A stretch of DNA of 37,773 nucleotides from JBCCAG01 sp050330955. GTDB taxonomy: Bacteria; Cyanobacteriota; Cyanobacteriia; CAKZMO01. The notes beneath the pieces were generated by a model. That model saw only the letters and a program-made list of their open reading frames with translations. It ran no database searches and was not told the origin of the DNA. Positions 29,594 to 37,773 of this stretch are shown here, one piece after another. Numbering within the stretch: the first letter of the stretch is position 1; every line of letters begins with the position of its first letter. Made by a program: the position numbers and the translations under genes. The stretch is from positions 1 to 37,773 of the forward strand of contig JBHJHJ010000038.1 of assembly GCA_050330955.1 (NCBI GenBank), in the 5' to 3' direction.

Positions 29594-31114
29594 TTAAGCT
29601 GGGGTAACGATAAATGGTGAAGCAATCGGAGAGACCCGATCCCGGAGTACAAGGCCCTGGTAGATCATGACCGATACTTCTGCGCGGGTGATGGGGCGCA
29701 GGGGCTCTAAGAACTCTGGGCGGGGATGGTTGACCACAAGCCGGTGCCGCGTCACAGCGGCTACGGCAGTGGTGGCCCAGCTGGGCACCTCAGCGCGATC
29801 GCGGTAGAGGGCAAGGAGGTCTAGCGTACCGCCATCAAGCTGCAGCCCGCTGTTGAGCGCCAGCAGGGTCTGCAGGCGGGTGAGGGAGGCATTGGGTTGG
29901 AAACTGCCGCCCGGGAAACCAGTGATAAAGCCGGCCTGCGTCGCCCGCTGAATCGCTCCGCTGGCCCAGAAATCGGCGCTGAGGTCGCTAAAGGCCTGGG
30001 CCTCTCGTCTGACGGGTTCGTTAAAGGCCTGGGTGAGCAACACGGCGTATTGAGCTCTCGTTAGCGGGTCCCTGGGGCGAAAGGTTCCGTCTGGGAACCC
30101 TCGAATGACGTTGCGCTCCACCAGCGCCTCGATAAACAGGCGCGCCCAGGAGCTGCGGATGTCGGGGAAGGGGGAAGCGGACAGCCCGTCAGCATTGTCC
30201 ACAGGACGAGGCGGCGCGGCGATCGCTCGCAGAGGGGGCGGGAGCTGGGCCGCCTCAAACACCACCGACCCGCTGACGCGGGCAGGATTGAGCTGATTGC
30301 CAGAGGACACCATCACTGTGGCGCTCGTGTTTTGCAAGTCGAAGCGGCCACTGGCGTCAAAGACGTTGCCGCCAGGGCTTTGAGCATCGCCCAGGTCTGG
30401 TTTGGCCTGGTCGAGCACAGTCAGTCCGTCAACGCGATTACCCAGGACCTGGTTATTTCGCAGCACCGGGCGGGCCGCCCGGGAGAGGACGAGGCCGGAG
30501 CGATTTTCGATCAGCCGGTTACCAATGACAAGCGGCGCGGCGCTGTCGCTCACGGCAATGCCAAACCCCGTACTGCGACAGAGGTTCTGCCTGACCTCAC
30601 CCTTAGACTGACGCATAAAAAATATGCCGCTCGCACCGTTGCCCTCAAACACCGAGCTAGCAATTAAGGGACGTCCCGTCCCCAGCACAAAAACACCTTC
30701 CCGGCGGCAGTCCTGAAACCGGCAGTCCTCGACTGTGGGGTTTGTGGATTCAATCCAAACGCCGGTGCCCTCCGGTTCAGGGTTAGTAATGGTCACGCCC
30801 CTTACCGCCGATTCATTGGCCAGAACCAGCGTCACCGACTGGGGGCCAAAGGTGGGGCTATTGTGGCGTCCGCCCCCGCGAATAAAGGTGCGCCGCCCCT
30901 GATCCCCATCCCCCACTAGGGTTACCCGGCGGGGCAAGCGAATGGGAAAGGCCTCCGCGCTGTAGGTTCCAGGCAAAAGCCTCAGCGTGCTGCCTGGCCC
31001 TATCTGCGTCAGACCGTGGGTGATGGAGCGGAAGGGCGCATTGGCTAATCCTGAATCGCGATCGCGGCCTCGGGTTGGGTCGACATAGCGCGTTACTGGA
31101 GCAGACTGAACCAT
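29594..31114 (-). CDS. DUF1565 beta-helix protein with SLH domains
   Basis: The 506-residue protein begins with a DUF1565 start (YVDPTRGRDRDSGLANAPFRSITHGLTQIGPGSTLRLLPGTYS). It continues as a right-handed parallel beta-helix to about residue 290, with repeats such as GVFVLGTGRPLIASSVFEGNGASGIFF and GLVLSRAARPVLRNNQVLGNRVDGLTV. Three SLH modules follow from about 315 (FPDIRSSWARLFIEALVERNVIRGFPDGTFRP; FSDLSADFWASGAIQRATQAGFITGFPGGSFQP; a diverged third one). Proteins of this type are expected at the cell surface. Yet no signal peptide is encoded: the frame is closed by a stop 12 codons before the ATG. It may use another export route. Confidence 0.9.
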   Translation of the reverse strand: MVQSAPVTRYVDPTRGRDRDSGLANAPFRSITHGLTQIGPGSTLRLLPGTYSAEAFPIRLPRRVTLVGDGDQGRRTFIRGGGRHNSPTFGPQSVTLVLANESAVRGVTITNPEPEGTGVWIESTNPTVEDCRFQDCRREGVFVLGTGRPLIASSVFEGNGASGIFFMRQSKGEVRQNLCRSTGFGIAVSDSAAPLVIGNRLIENRSGLVLSRAARPVLRNNQVLGNRVDGLTVLDQAKPDLGDAQSPGGNVFDASGRFDLQNTSATVMVSSGNQLNPARVSGSVVFEAAQLPPPLRAIAAPPRPVDNADGLSASPFPDIRSSWARLFIEALVERNVIRGFPDGTFRPRDPLTRAQYAVLLTQAFNEPVRREAQAFSDLSADFWASGAIQRATQAGFITGFPGGSFQPNASLTRLQTLLALNSGLQLDGGTLDLLALYRDRAEVPSWATTAVAAVTRHRLVVNHPRPEFLEPLRPITRAEVSVMIYQGLVLRDRVSPIASPFIVTPA

Positions 31115-31342
31115 AGCTAATGACGTAGAAATGAGGTGCGACAGCTACAAATCACACCCTAGTTTACTCGGCGTTTGCCCCACGCTCACGGCGATCGCGC
31201 TGGCAAAAGAGGGGTGGCCACAAGGGTTGCAATTTTGCTGAGCTACCATAGACTTGTTGAGGTAATGATCACCGCGATGTCGCTGGCCGCGAAAAATCTG
31301 GGTTTAAGGGGGCTTTGTAACCCGGGGCCCTTCCGCTCAGCG

Positions 31343-31380
31343 TCACCCCAAAATCTAGTCTGGTCTAGGTTTTGGGATGA
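31343..31380. repeat. imperfect inverted repeat in spacer 31115-31416
   Basis: Arms at 31343-31358 and 31365-31380 (core CCCAAAA ... TTTTGGG, plus CTAG) match in 14 of 16 positions around a 6-nt loop. It lies 36 nt before the DUF72 start codon and could be an operator or a leader hairpin. The rest of this 302-nt spacer between divergent genes shows no confident promoter. Confidence 0.45.
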
Positions 31381-31416
31381 CCAGCACAAGGTGCACATGG
31401 CAGACTCAGGGCGCAC

Positions 31417-32265
31417 ATGACATTCTGGCTGGGCTGCGCCGTTTGGGCTTACAAGGGCTGGGTCGGTGACCTGTTTCCCCAACGGGCCAGTTCTAAAGAT
31501 TTTCTGCAACTCTACAGCCGTAGGCTAACCGCAGTCGAAGGCAACGCGACATTCTACGCGGTTCCATCTGAGACGATGCTGTCGCAGTGGCGGTTAGCGA
31601 CGCCCCCCGGTTTTAGGTTCTCTCCCAAGCTCTACCGCGAGGTGACCCACCGGGGAGACCTGATGCCGCAGCGGGATCTGGCGCTAGCGGTGATCGAGCG
31701 GCTGTGCCACCTGGGAGATCGACTGGGTCCATTAATGATTCAGCTTCCTCCTAGCTATACCCCGGCGCAGCTGGACGATTTAGACCAGTTTTTGTCTCTT
31801 TTGCCCCCTCATATTGCCGCTGCTGTTGAAGTGAGGCACTCGGACTGGTTCCTGCCAGCTCATGGCAGCCGCCTCAACCAATGCCTCCAGCAGCGACGCG
31901 TCGGACGAATTTTGCTCGATACCCGCCCTATCTACGCTGGGTCTGACGATCCGCAGCGAGGGTCAACGCGGCGTAAGCCGCAGGTGCCGCTGCAGCCCGC
32001 CGTAACTGCGCCATTTACCATCGTGCGCTACATCGGACACCCGGAGCTAGACCGCAACCGGACCTATATTGAAAGCTGGGCGACGCAAATCGGCGAGTGG
32101 TTAAACCAAGGGACAGAGATTTATCTGTTTGTGCACTGCCCACAAGAGGGGCGATCGCCCACTATCGTAAAAGCATTTCAGTTGGCGTTAGAGGCCGTCC
32201 GGGCGCCTGTACCGCCGCTACCCTGGCTGCAGCGCCTTCAGCCGGACCAGCTCTCTCTTTTTTGA
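31417..32265 (+). CDS. DUF72-domain protein
   Basis: The 282-residue soluble protein matches DUF72 (YecE-like TIM-barrel). It starts MTFWLGCAVWAYKGWVGDLFPQ and contains SRRLTAVEGNATFYAVPS, FRFSPKLYREVTH, GPLMIQLPPSY, AAAVEVRHSDWF and FVHCPQEGRSPTIVKAFQLAL. DUF72 proteins have no established activity; the conserved Glu, His and Asp residues suggest an enzyme. It is followed by the ppx-type gene 198 nt downstream on the same strand. The 31115-31416 spacer upstream contains an imperfect inverted repeat. Confidence 0.9.
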   Translation: MTFWLGCAVWAYKGWVGDLFPQRASSKDFLQLYSRRLTAVEGNATFYAVPSETMLSQWRLATPPGFRFSPKLYREVTHRGDLMPQRDLALAVIERLCHLGDRLGPLMIQLPPSYTPAQLDDLDQFLSLLPPHIAAAVEVRHSDWFLPAHGSRLNQCLQQRRVGRILLDTRPIYAGSDDPQRGSTRRKPQVPLQPAVTAPFTIVRYIGHPELDRNRTYIESWATQIGEWLNQGTEIYLFVHCPQEGRSPTIVKAFQLALEAVRAPVPPLPWLQRLQPDQLSLF

Positions 32266-32463
32266 CGCCATAGGCCTGCTCACCCAGCGCTTTGCGCCGT
32301 AAAGGGAGCCTAATAAACCCATTGAATGGCCATGAAATTTGTGTAAAAGCTGACCACACCTATACTGTCCTTCGTGATGAACCAGTAAAATTTGGTCTAA
32401 GACGATTTCCTCACCGTTTTGTTCCCCCGTTTTCTCCGCAACCTGTTTCCCTGCAACCTGTTG

Positions 32464-34101
32464 ATGAACTACTCTGCACTGACCTACGAAGACTCTGTCC
32501 CTGTTCCACCGGGCACCCAGACCAATCGAATCCTCGCCGCCATTGATGTGGGCACCAACTCAATTCACCTGGTAGTGGTCCAGATTCAGCCCGAGCTGCC
32601 CTCCTTTCACATCATTGCCAAAGAAAAAGACACCGTGCGTTTGGGGGACCGCGACCCTGAAACCGGAGATCTCACCCCAGAAGCGATGGCGCGGGGATTG
32701 TCGGCCCTGCGCCGCTGCCGGGACCTAGCGATGAGCATGAATGCCGAAGAGATTATTGCCGTTGCCACCAGTGCGGTGCGCGAAGCGCCCAACGGTCAGA
32801 ACTTTATCCGTCAAGTTGATCAGGAAATTGGCCTATCCCTTGATCTGATTTCGGGGGAGGAAGAAGCCCGGCGCATCTACCTGGGCGTGCTCTCCGGCAT
32901 GGAGCTGGGCCAGCAGCCCCACGTGGTCATCGACATTGGGGGGGGCTCTACGGAGCTGGTTCTAGGGGATGGCCACGAGCCTCGATTTCTAAGCAGTACC
33001 AAGGTAGGGGCAGTGCGGCTCACCCGCGAATTTATCCACCACGATCCGCCATCGGATGGCGAGATCACCTATCTCCAAGCCTTTATTCACGGTAAGCTAG
33101 AGCGCTCTGTAGAGGAGCTGCGGCGCCACGTGCGGCCAGACGAAGCCGTCCGGGTCGTGGGCACCTCCGGCACTATTCAAGCTGTGGCCGCTATCCACGC
33201 CTACGAAACCTTAGGCGCTGTCCCTTCCACCTTGAATGGATACCAGGTCCCTTTCAGCGACCTGAAGGCTATTATCAAGCGACTCCAAAATTTAAAAGCA
33301 GGCGATCGCTGCGGTTTACCGGGAATGTCGCCGCGACGGGCGGAAATCATCGTGGCTGGGGCGATGGTGCTGCAGGAGGCGATGGCGCTGCTCAAGGCCG
33401 ACTCGGTGGTCATCTGCGAGCGCGCCCTGCGGGAAGGAGTGGTGGTGGACTGGATGCTCACCCACGGCCTGATTGCCGACCGGCTGGAGTATCAAAGCTC
33501 GGTGCGCCAGCGAAGCGTGTTCAACCTGGCGCGCAAGTATCAGATTAACCTAGAGCACTCGGGGCGGGTGGCGCGATTTGCCCTCAGCCTGTTTGACCAA
33601 ACTCAGCAGCTCGGCCTCCACGAGTGGAGCGACATTGACCGCGAGCTGCTGTGGGCCGCCGCCATGCTGCACAACTGTGGCCACTTTGTCAGCCACAGCG
33701 CCCACCACAAGCACTCTTACTACCTCATCCGCCACGGGGGCCTGCTGGGCTACACCGAAGTCCAGATTGAGGCGATCGCCAACATGGCCCGCTACCACCG
33801 TAAGAGCCCGCCTAAAAAGAAGCACGAGAACTACCGCAGCCTGCCCAATAAAACCTGGCGGCATCGGGTTGATCAGCTCAGCGCCCTGCTGCGGCTGGCG
33901 ATCGCCCTCGACCGCCGCCAGGTGGGCGCCATCCGCCAGATGCAGTGTGAAATCTCAGCCGACACTTCGGACCTGGTTCTGCGGCTCTATCCCTCGATTC
34001 CCGGCGATCCCTGTAGTCTTGAGCTGTGGAGCTTAGGCTACAAGAAGGACTGCTTTGAGGCGTCGTTTGGCCGTGAGCTTACGCCTGTGATTGAGGCTTG
34101 A
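32464..34101 (+). CDS. exopolyphosphatase / Ppx-GppA family phosphatase
   Basis: I start at ATG 32464 (MNYSALTYEDSV), because upstream codons encode a non-homologous FPRFLRNLF-type leader. The 545-residue protein opens with the ASKHA phosphate motif AAIDVGTNSIHLVVV, then VIDIGGGSTELVLG and RVVGTSGTIQAVAAI. A C-terminal HD-type helical domain follows (LLWAAAMLHNCGHFVSHSAHHKHSYYLIRHG). This is the long Ppx architecture that hydrolyses polyphosphate and, in some members, pppGpp. The cyanobacterial form is usually a soluble polyphosphate hydrolase. It lies between DUF72 and the convergent stress-protein gene. Confidence 0.95.
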   Translation: MNYSALTYEDSVPVPPGTQTNRILAAIDVGTNSIHLVVVQIQPELPSFHIIAKEKDTVRLGDRDPETGDLTPEAMARGLSALRRCRDLAMSMNAEEIIAVATSAVREAPNGQNFIRQVDQEIGLSLDLISGEEEARRIYLGVLSGMELGQQPHVVIDIGGGSTELVLGDGHEPRFLSSTKVGAVRLTREFIHHDPPSDGEITYLQAFIHGKLERSVEELRRHVRPDEAVRVVGTSGTIQAVAAIHAYETLGAVPSTLNGYQVPFSDLKAIIKRLQNLKAGDRCGLPGMSPRRAEIIVAGAMVLQEAMALLKADSVVICERALREGVVVDWMLTHGLIADRLEYQSSVRQRSVFNLARKYQINLEHSGRVARFALSLFDQTQQLGLHEWSDIDRELLWAAAMLHNCGHFVSHSAHHKHSYYLIRHGGLLGYTEVQIEAIANMARYHRKSPPKKKHENYRSLPNKTWRHRVDQLSALLRLAIALDRRQVGAIRQMQCEISADTSDLVLRLYPSIPGDPCSLELWSLGYKKDCFEASFGRELTPVIEA

Positions 34102-34140
34102 TATTCGCTTTTCGCATCTGCGATTGCCCCTTTATTCAGG

Positions 34141-34986
34141 CTAACGAACCAGCAGCACCGGACACGGCGCATAGACGCGAATATAGTCCGACAGCGACTG
34201 CCCCAGCAGTCGATCCAAGTCTGGCAAGCCCTTCGCGATTGACGGACGGCCCTCAGGCGAGCCCACGATGAGTAAGTCAGCGTCTAGGTCAGCGGCCAGT
34301 TCACAGATCCGCGCCCCCGGCCTGCCTGAGGGCGCTTCGCACCGATATTTGACCCCCATTCTTTGAGCCGCGGCGATGGCGGGCGCGAGGACGGGATCTT
34401 CCTCGGGCGCATTCGTCGGTACGTCAGGTAAGGTCTTCAAATCGGGGTTGACGTGAACCAAGATGAGCTCGCCGCGATTGATATCGCGCACGGTGGCCAG
34501 CGCCAGATCTAATACAGGCTGCGCGGTCGATGAGCGATCGACGGTAACCAGCACCCGGCGAATTTTTTTGACGTAGACATCGTCTTTAACCAGCAGCATG
34601 GGCCGCGACGCGAGCTGGAAGACATACTGACTGACTGAATTCTCCAGGATTGACTGCAACCGCTTCAGCCCCCGCGACCCCATGATAATCAGGTCAGCGT
34701 CAATCTCGTCGGCCACGCGGCACACAATGTCTTTCGGGTCTCCCTCTCGCAGCATGGCCGTCGCCTGGGCCGGATCTAGATTGAGCGACTGCATGGCCCG
34801 CGCTAAAACCTTTCCGCCTTCTTCCCACTTGGCGGTCATCCCTTCCGCTGTAACCTGGGGAGTCACCACGTGGAGCACAGTAATAGCAGCCCGCTGAAAG
34901 AAGGGGCTATCCCGCAAAAACTTCAGCATTGCCTCTGACTGCCCAGTCCCCGAGTCAGCCAGTAAAATCCGATCCATCTTGAGCAT
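34141..34986 (-). CDS. universal stress protein with two Usp domains
   Basis: I choose ATG 34986 (MLKMDRILLADSG), because a GGAGG lies seven bases upstream; a start at 35004 (MMGGKDML) would place that sequence inside the gene. The 281 residues form two tandem UspA-like domains: MDRILLADSGTGQSEAMLKFL to ADLIIMGSRGLKRLQSILENSVSQYVF, then IRRVLVTVDRSSTAQPVLDLAL to LLIVGSPEGRPSIAKGL. The ATP-binding loop G-x2-G-x9-G is partial: the final Gly is Asn (LENS) in the first domain. Role in stress adaptation inferred from family. It converges on the ppx gene with a 39-nt gap. Confidence 0.93.
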   Translation of the reverse strand: MLKMDRILLADSGTGQSEAMLKFLRDSPFFQRAAITVLHVVTPQVTAEGMTAKWEEGGKVLARAMQSLNLDPAQATAMLREGDPKDIVCRVADEIDADLIIMGSRGLKRLQSILENSVSQYVFQLASRPMLLVKDDVYVKKIRRVLVTVDRSSTAQPVLDLALATVRDINRGELILVHVNPDLKTLPDVPTNAPEEDPVLAPAIAAAQRMGVKYRCEAPSGRPGARICELAADLDADLLIVGSPEGRPSIAKGLPDLDRLLGQSLSDYIRVYAPCPVLLVR

Positions 34987-35116
34987 GTCTTTACCTCCCA
35001 TCAATCCAGCGCAATATAGTCCTCCGCTGCCTCACCAGCGCGGCAATCTACCCAATTCGACTATACGACTGGACGGTAACGCTTCGTTGACTTGCGTTAC
35101 GGGATTTTACATGGCG

Positions 35117-35590
35117 TTAACGAAAGAACACAATGCTGAAGAATAGCGCCGTGATGACGCCGTAGCAGGTGGCCAGAAAGGCCTGGAAGGAAATGCCCCG
35201 ATACACCGTAATCATAATCACGAGGGTAAACGAGAACAGCATCTCAACCCAGGGCACGGAAAACAGCGACTCAGGATCGTACAGACTGTTGAACGCCGCG
35301 AACAAAATCAGCGACCACAGCGTTGAGATGACGTAGATATTGAATCGCGGGATTTTGACCTCATAGGGAGATTCAAAGGTGTCAGTAAAGAATGAGATGT
35401 AGGTGATTGCTAGCGGTGGAATCAGGCTGACCAAGACGCTCTTGATTCCCGCGGCAAAGCTAAACGCAAAAGAATTGAAAACGAGATAGAGGATGTAGGC
35501 CAGCAGGGTTGCTATACCAAGAATGGCAATAACTAGGCTTAATCCCTTAAGCAGCGGTCCACGACGGTTAGATTCAGATCCGTTAGCCAT
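35117..35590 (-). CDS. four-helix membrane protein of unknown function
   Basis: The 157-residue protein starts with a charged segment (MANGSESNRRGPLLKG). Hydrophobic helices follow near 15-45, 50-70, 85-105 and 115-155 (LVIAILGIATLLAYILYLVF; VLVSLIPPLAITYISFF; NIYVISTLWSLILFAAF; EMLFSFTLVIMITVYRG; FLATCYGVITALFFSIVFF). It has no known motif. It lies 112 nt upstream of the stress-protein gene on the same strand and is divergent from the 35688 gene. I do not recognise a family. Confidence 0.8.
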   Translation of the reverse strand: MANGSESNRRGPLLKGLSLVIAILGIATLLAYILYLVFNSFAFSFAAGIKSVLVSLIPPLAITYISFFTDTFESPYEVKIPRFNIYVISTLWSLILFAAFNSLYDPESLFSVPWVEMLFSFTLVIMITVYRGISFQAFLATCYGVITALFFSIVFFR

Positions 35591-35687
35591 ACCCGAATTA
35601 CAATCCCGTAAAATTTAAGCATGCCCCAAAAGAAGGCCCGCTACAAGAGCGTTTTGATGCATTTTATCTCGGTTCTGGTCTGCCGCT

Positions 35688-36065
35688 ATGCCTAGCTTCC
35701 CCCCCTCTAACATTGGCCGCTCTGAAAACCGGCCTAGCCCAGCCCTGCGCCGCATTGGCCTATTTGTCTATCTTGTCCCAGTCTTAGGTGCCGTCCCCGC
35801 GCTGTGGACAATCTCCCAGGGGCGCGGCGATCGCCAACAGCGCCAGGTCAGCCGTCTGAGCGTTACCCTGGCATCGAGCTGGCTTTTGGGCTACGCCCTC
35901 TTAAGCCTGGGCAACCCTGGGGGCCACACGGTTTGGCTGCTGCTGCTCAACAGCTTGCTCACCTCGGGGTACTTTTTAACCAGCCTTTGGCTGATGGTGC
36001 AGCTCTGGCGGCGTAAGCGGTTATGGTTGCCGGGGCTAAGTGACCTCAGCACGCGCCGTAAGTGA
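35688..36065 (+). CDS. small three-helix membrane protein
   Basis: The 125-residue protein has a charged N-terminus (MPSFPPSNIGRSENRPSPALRR). Hydrophobic helices lie near 22-42 (IGLFVYLVPVLGAVPALWTI), 58-75 (LASSWLLGYALLSLG) and 80-105 (HTVWLLLLNSLLTSGYFLTSLWLMV), followed by a basic RRKRLWLPGLSDL tail. It has no recognised domain. The gene is divergent from 35117-35590 (97 nt) and is followed by a 250-nt spacer before the LCP gene. Function unknown. Confidence 0.8.
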   Translation: MPSFPPSNIGRSENRPSPALRRIGLFVYLVPVLGAVPALWTISQGRGDRQQRQVSRLSVTLASSWLLGYALLSLGNPGGHTVWLLLLNSLLTSGYFLTSLWLMVQLWRRKRLWLPGLSDLSTRRK

Positions 36066-36115
36066 AAGCAAATGAATATGAAGATACACATTCTGGCTCA
36101 CCCCCGGCCGTCGCC

Positions 36116-36136
36116 GTCCCCCTTACCAAGGGGGAC
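36116..36136. repeat. perfect 9-bp hairpin, dispersed-repeat type
   Basis: GTCCCCCTT (36116-36124), ACC (36125-36127) and AAGGGGGAC (36128-36136) form a perfect stem-loop in the 36066-36315 spacer. The sequence type (CCCCCTTACCAAGGGGG) matches that of the G/C hairpins near 4230. It has no T-tract, so it is not a terminator. Nothing else is recognisable in this spacer. Confidence 0.7.
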
Positions 36137-36315
36137 TCCAACTTGTGCGAGCACAGATGGAATTGCGATAAGGGCGATCGCCCGAAATATCGGCACAGCC
36201 CCATCCTTCGCTATTCCTGGCAAGAGCCAAAAATAATAGTATGGATGAATGCCGATTTACCTGGCCCTGTCCACCACTCTCGCTGTTTCTCCCTATTAAT
36301 CTTTAAGGAATCACT

Positions 36316-37674
36316 GTGGCCTCAATTACCCCGCCCCGTGCGATAGATTCTAGCGCTTCAGCGCGGCCTTGGCGCTGGCTGTGGCTAATGCTCGGATTAT
36401 CTGGAACGGCTGTAGTGTCTGCCGCCGCCGGGGCGCTGTTTGCGGTGGGTCTCACCAGTACCCCGCTGCTGCAGAGCAGCCTCAGCTCGGATGAAGAGCA
36501 GGTGTTTGGGGAGGGCGATCGCATTTCGGCCACGGATTTCCGCATGCCGCGCCTCACCCGCCCGGTGAACATTTTGGTGATGGGGGTGAAGGTCTTGACC
36601 TCCGATTTGGAAAATCCGCCCCAGTCTGCAGAAGAGCTGGGCTATCACGCCCTGGTTAACGACCTGGATGGCTTGTCTGACACCATGCTGCTGGTGGGCT
36701 TTGACCCAGAAGACAGCAACCTAGCCATGCTCTCCCTGCCGCGAGACACCCGCACCTGGGTGGAGGGCATGGGCTACACCAAGCTCAACGAAGCCAACCG
36801 AGAAGGGGGACCGGCCCTCGCCGCCGCCACGACGAGTGAGCTGCTGGGGGGCGTCGGCGTCGATCGCTACGTGCGCATCAACGTACAGGGGGTGGAAAAG
36901 CTGATTGATGCCCTAGGCGGTGTCGAAGTGTATGTGCCCTATGACATGCAGTACCAGGACGACAGCCAGCACCTCTACATCAACCTCAAGGAAGGCCAGC
37001 AGCGGCTCGACGGCAGCCAAGCGCTGCAGTTTTTGCGCTATCGCTACGACGGTTACGGCGATATTGGCCGCATTCAGCGGCAGCAAACCCTGATGCGGGC
37101 GCTGCAGGAGCAGGCCCTCAGCCCCATGACCCTGACCCGCCTGCCCAAGATTCTGTCGGTGATTCGTGAGAATATCGACACCAACCTCAGCTTAGAGGAG
37201 GTGCTGGCGCTGGTGGGCTTCGCTTCTCGCATGGAGCGATCGGAGGTGCAGCAGCTCTTGCTGCCGGGAGACTTTAGCCAGGAGGGCTACAACCTTAGCT
37301 ATTGGCTACCCGACGAGCGGGCCATTGACGCAATGATGGCCCAGCACTTTAGCCAGGAGGGCTCGCTAGCGGCGCTGCCGGGCCGGGGGGATGTGCGCAT
37401 CGCCATCCAAAACAGCACGGATGACGATTACGCCATAGACGACCTGATTTATCGTCTGGAAGACGAGGGCTACTGGAACATTGTGGTGGATCACAACTGG
37501 GATGAACCGCTGCAGGAGACCCGCATCATCGCCCAGCGGGGGGATACCCGGCTTGCGGCTCAGCTCCAGCGATCGCTGGCTTTGGGGGAGGTGCGCACTG
37601 AGAGCACGGGCAATCTCCAGTCGGATATTACGATCGCGATTGGGCAGGACTGGCTGGAGGCGAATGGATATTAG
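36316..37674 (+). CDS. LytR-CpsA-Psr family protein with LytR_C domain
   Basis: The start is GTG at 36316, with AAGGA six bases upstream. The 452-residue membrane protein has an N-terminal anchor (about 17-45), then the LCP domain (about 130-270). The LCP domain contains DTMLLVGFDPEDSNLAMLSLPRDTRTWVEG, YTKLNEANREGG, DRYVRINVQGVEKLIDALGGVEVYVP and RYRYDGYGDIGRIQRQQTLM, the Arg/Asp residues that bind pyrophosphate. A LytR_C-type tail is at about 355-450. LCP proteins transfer polymer precursors to the cell wall. It stands alone; the downstream region to the window end has no gene. Confidence 0.94.
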   Translation: MASITPPRAIDSSASARPWRWLWLMLGLSGTAVVSAAAGALFAVGLTSTPLLQSSLSSDEEQVFGEGDRISATDFRMPRLTRPVNILVMGVKVLTSDLENPPQSAEELGYHALVNDLDGLSDTMLLVGFDPEDSNLAMLSLPRDTRTWVEGMGYTKLNEANREGGPALAAATTSELLGGVGVDRYVRINVQGVEKLIDALGGVEVYVPYDMQYQDDSQHLYINLKEGQQRLDGSQALQFLRYRYDGYGDIGRIQRQQTLMRALQEQALSPMTLTRLPKILSVIRENIDTNLSLEEVLALVGFASRMERSEVQQLLLPGDFSQEGYNLSYWLPDERAIDAMMAQHFSQEGSLAALPGRGDVRIAIQNSTDDDYAIDDLIYRLEDEGYWNIVVDHNWDEPLQETRIIAQRGDTRLAAQLQRSLALGEVRTESTGNLQSDITIAIGQDWLEANGY

Positions 37675-37748
37675 CCTGTGGGTTGGCTCAAGGCTCAGCG
37701 ACGGGGCAATTTAGTAAGCGTTTTTGGGTTCAATTTGAGCGTTATCGA

Positions 37749-37766
37749 CTAACGCTTATACGTTAG
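37749..37766. repeat. short perfect inverted repeat at the window end
   Basis: CTAACG (37749-37754) and CGTTAG (37761-37766) flank CTTATA. It could be an operator or part of a hairpin continuing past the window. It is too short to assign further. Confidence 0.25.
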
Positions 37767-37773
37767 CAAGATA

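Overview
This is a chromosomal segment of a cyanobacterium. The octamer GCGATCGC and its core CGATCG occur throughout both genes and spacers. Psb28, an aa3-type cytochrome oxidase set (ctaC-ctaD-ctaE), a CtpA-type protease, an SLH-domain protein and several cyanobacterial proteins of unknown function are present. High GC content with dense HIP1-like octamers suggests a filamentous Leptolyngbya/Nodosilinea-like lineage, but that placement is inference. I see no transposase, prophage, CRISPR array, rRNA or tRNA.

Positions 1-7708 hold a nitrogen-starvation gene set of the Nit1C type (the MSMEG_0565-0572 / sll0783-sll0788 families). On the minus strand, in transcription order, these are a Sll0783/MSMEG_0572-family protein, a Nit6803-type nitrilase, a radical SAM protein, a GNAT acetyltransferase, an AIR-synthase-like protein and the 5' end of a glycosyltransferase that runs off the left edge. 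A GAF-LuxR regulator lies just upstream, and a MSMEG_0569-type flavin oxidoreductase is transcribed divergently. Three perfect GTA-N8-TAC NtcA boxes occur in the two spacers around the regulator. Each is followed exactly 22 nt later by a TAN3T -10 box and points at the cluster or at the flavoenzyme. This is the clearest regulatory signal in the window.

Positions 7712-11895 hold a second metabolic unit on the minus strand, converging on the flavoenzyme with a 3-nt gap: TetR regulator, OsmC-like protein, acyl-CoA-dehydrogenase-fold flavoprotein, and an NrtA/CmpA-type solute-binding lipoprotein with an unusual N-terminal extension. A perfect 17-bp inverted repeat enclosing a TetR-like operator abuts the osmC start codon. 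Positions 11995-15106 hold a squalene/phytoene synthase-like enzyme, an MsbA-like ABC exporter and a DUF302 protein in one operon.

Positions 15328-26044 hold a DUF389 membrane protein, a small orphan gene with a terminator, ctaCDE, rlmH, a zinc-ribbon PP2C phosphatase, a pseudouridine synthase, and sdhA preceded by a coupled small two-helix membrane protein. Positions 26147-37674 hold a triple-repeat BamE-like membrane protein, the Ctp protease, psb28, a DUF1565/SLH beta-helix protein, a DUF72 protein, an exopolyphosphatase, a tandem universal stress protein, two small membrane proteins and an LCP cell-wall ligase.

Small G/C-rich hairpin repeats lie in several spacers. Two of them begin exactly at the TGA stop codon of the preceding gene.
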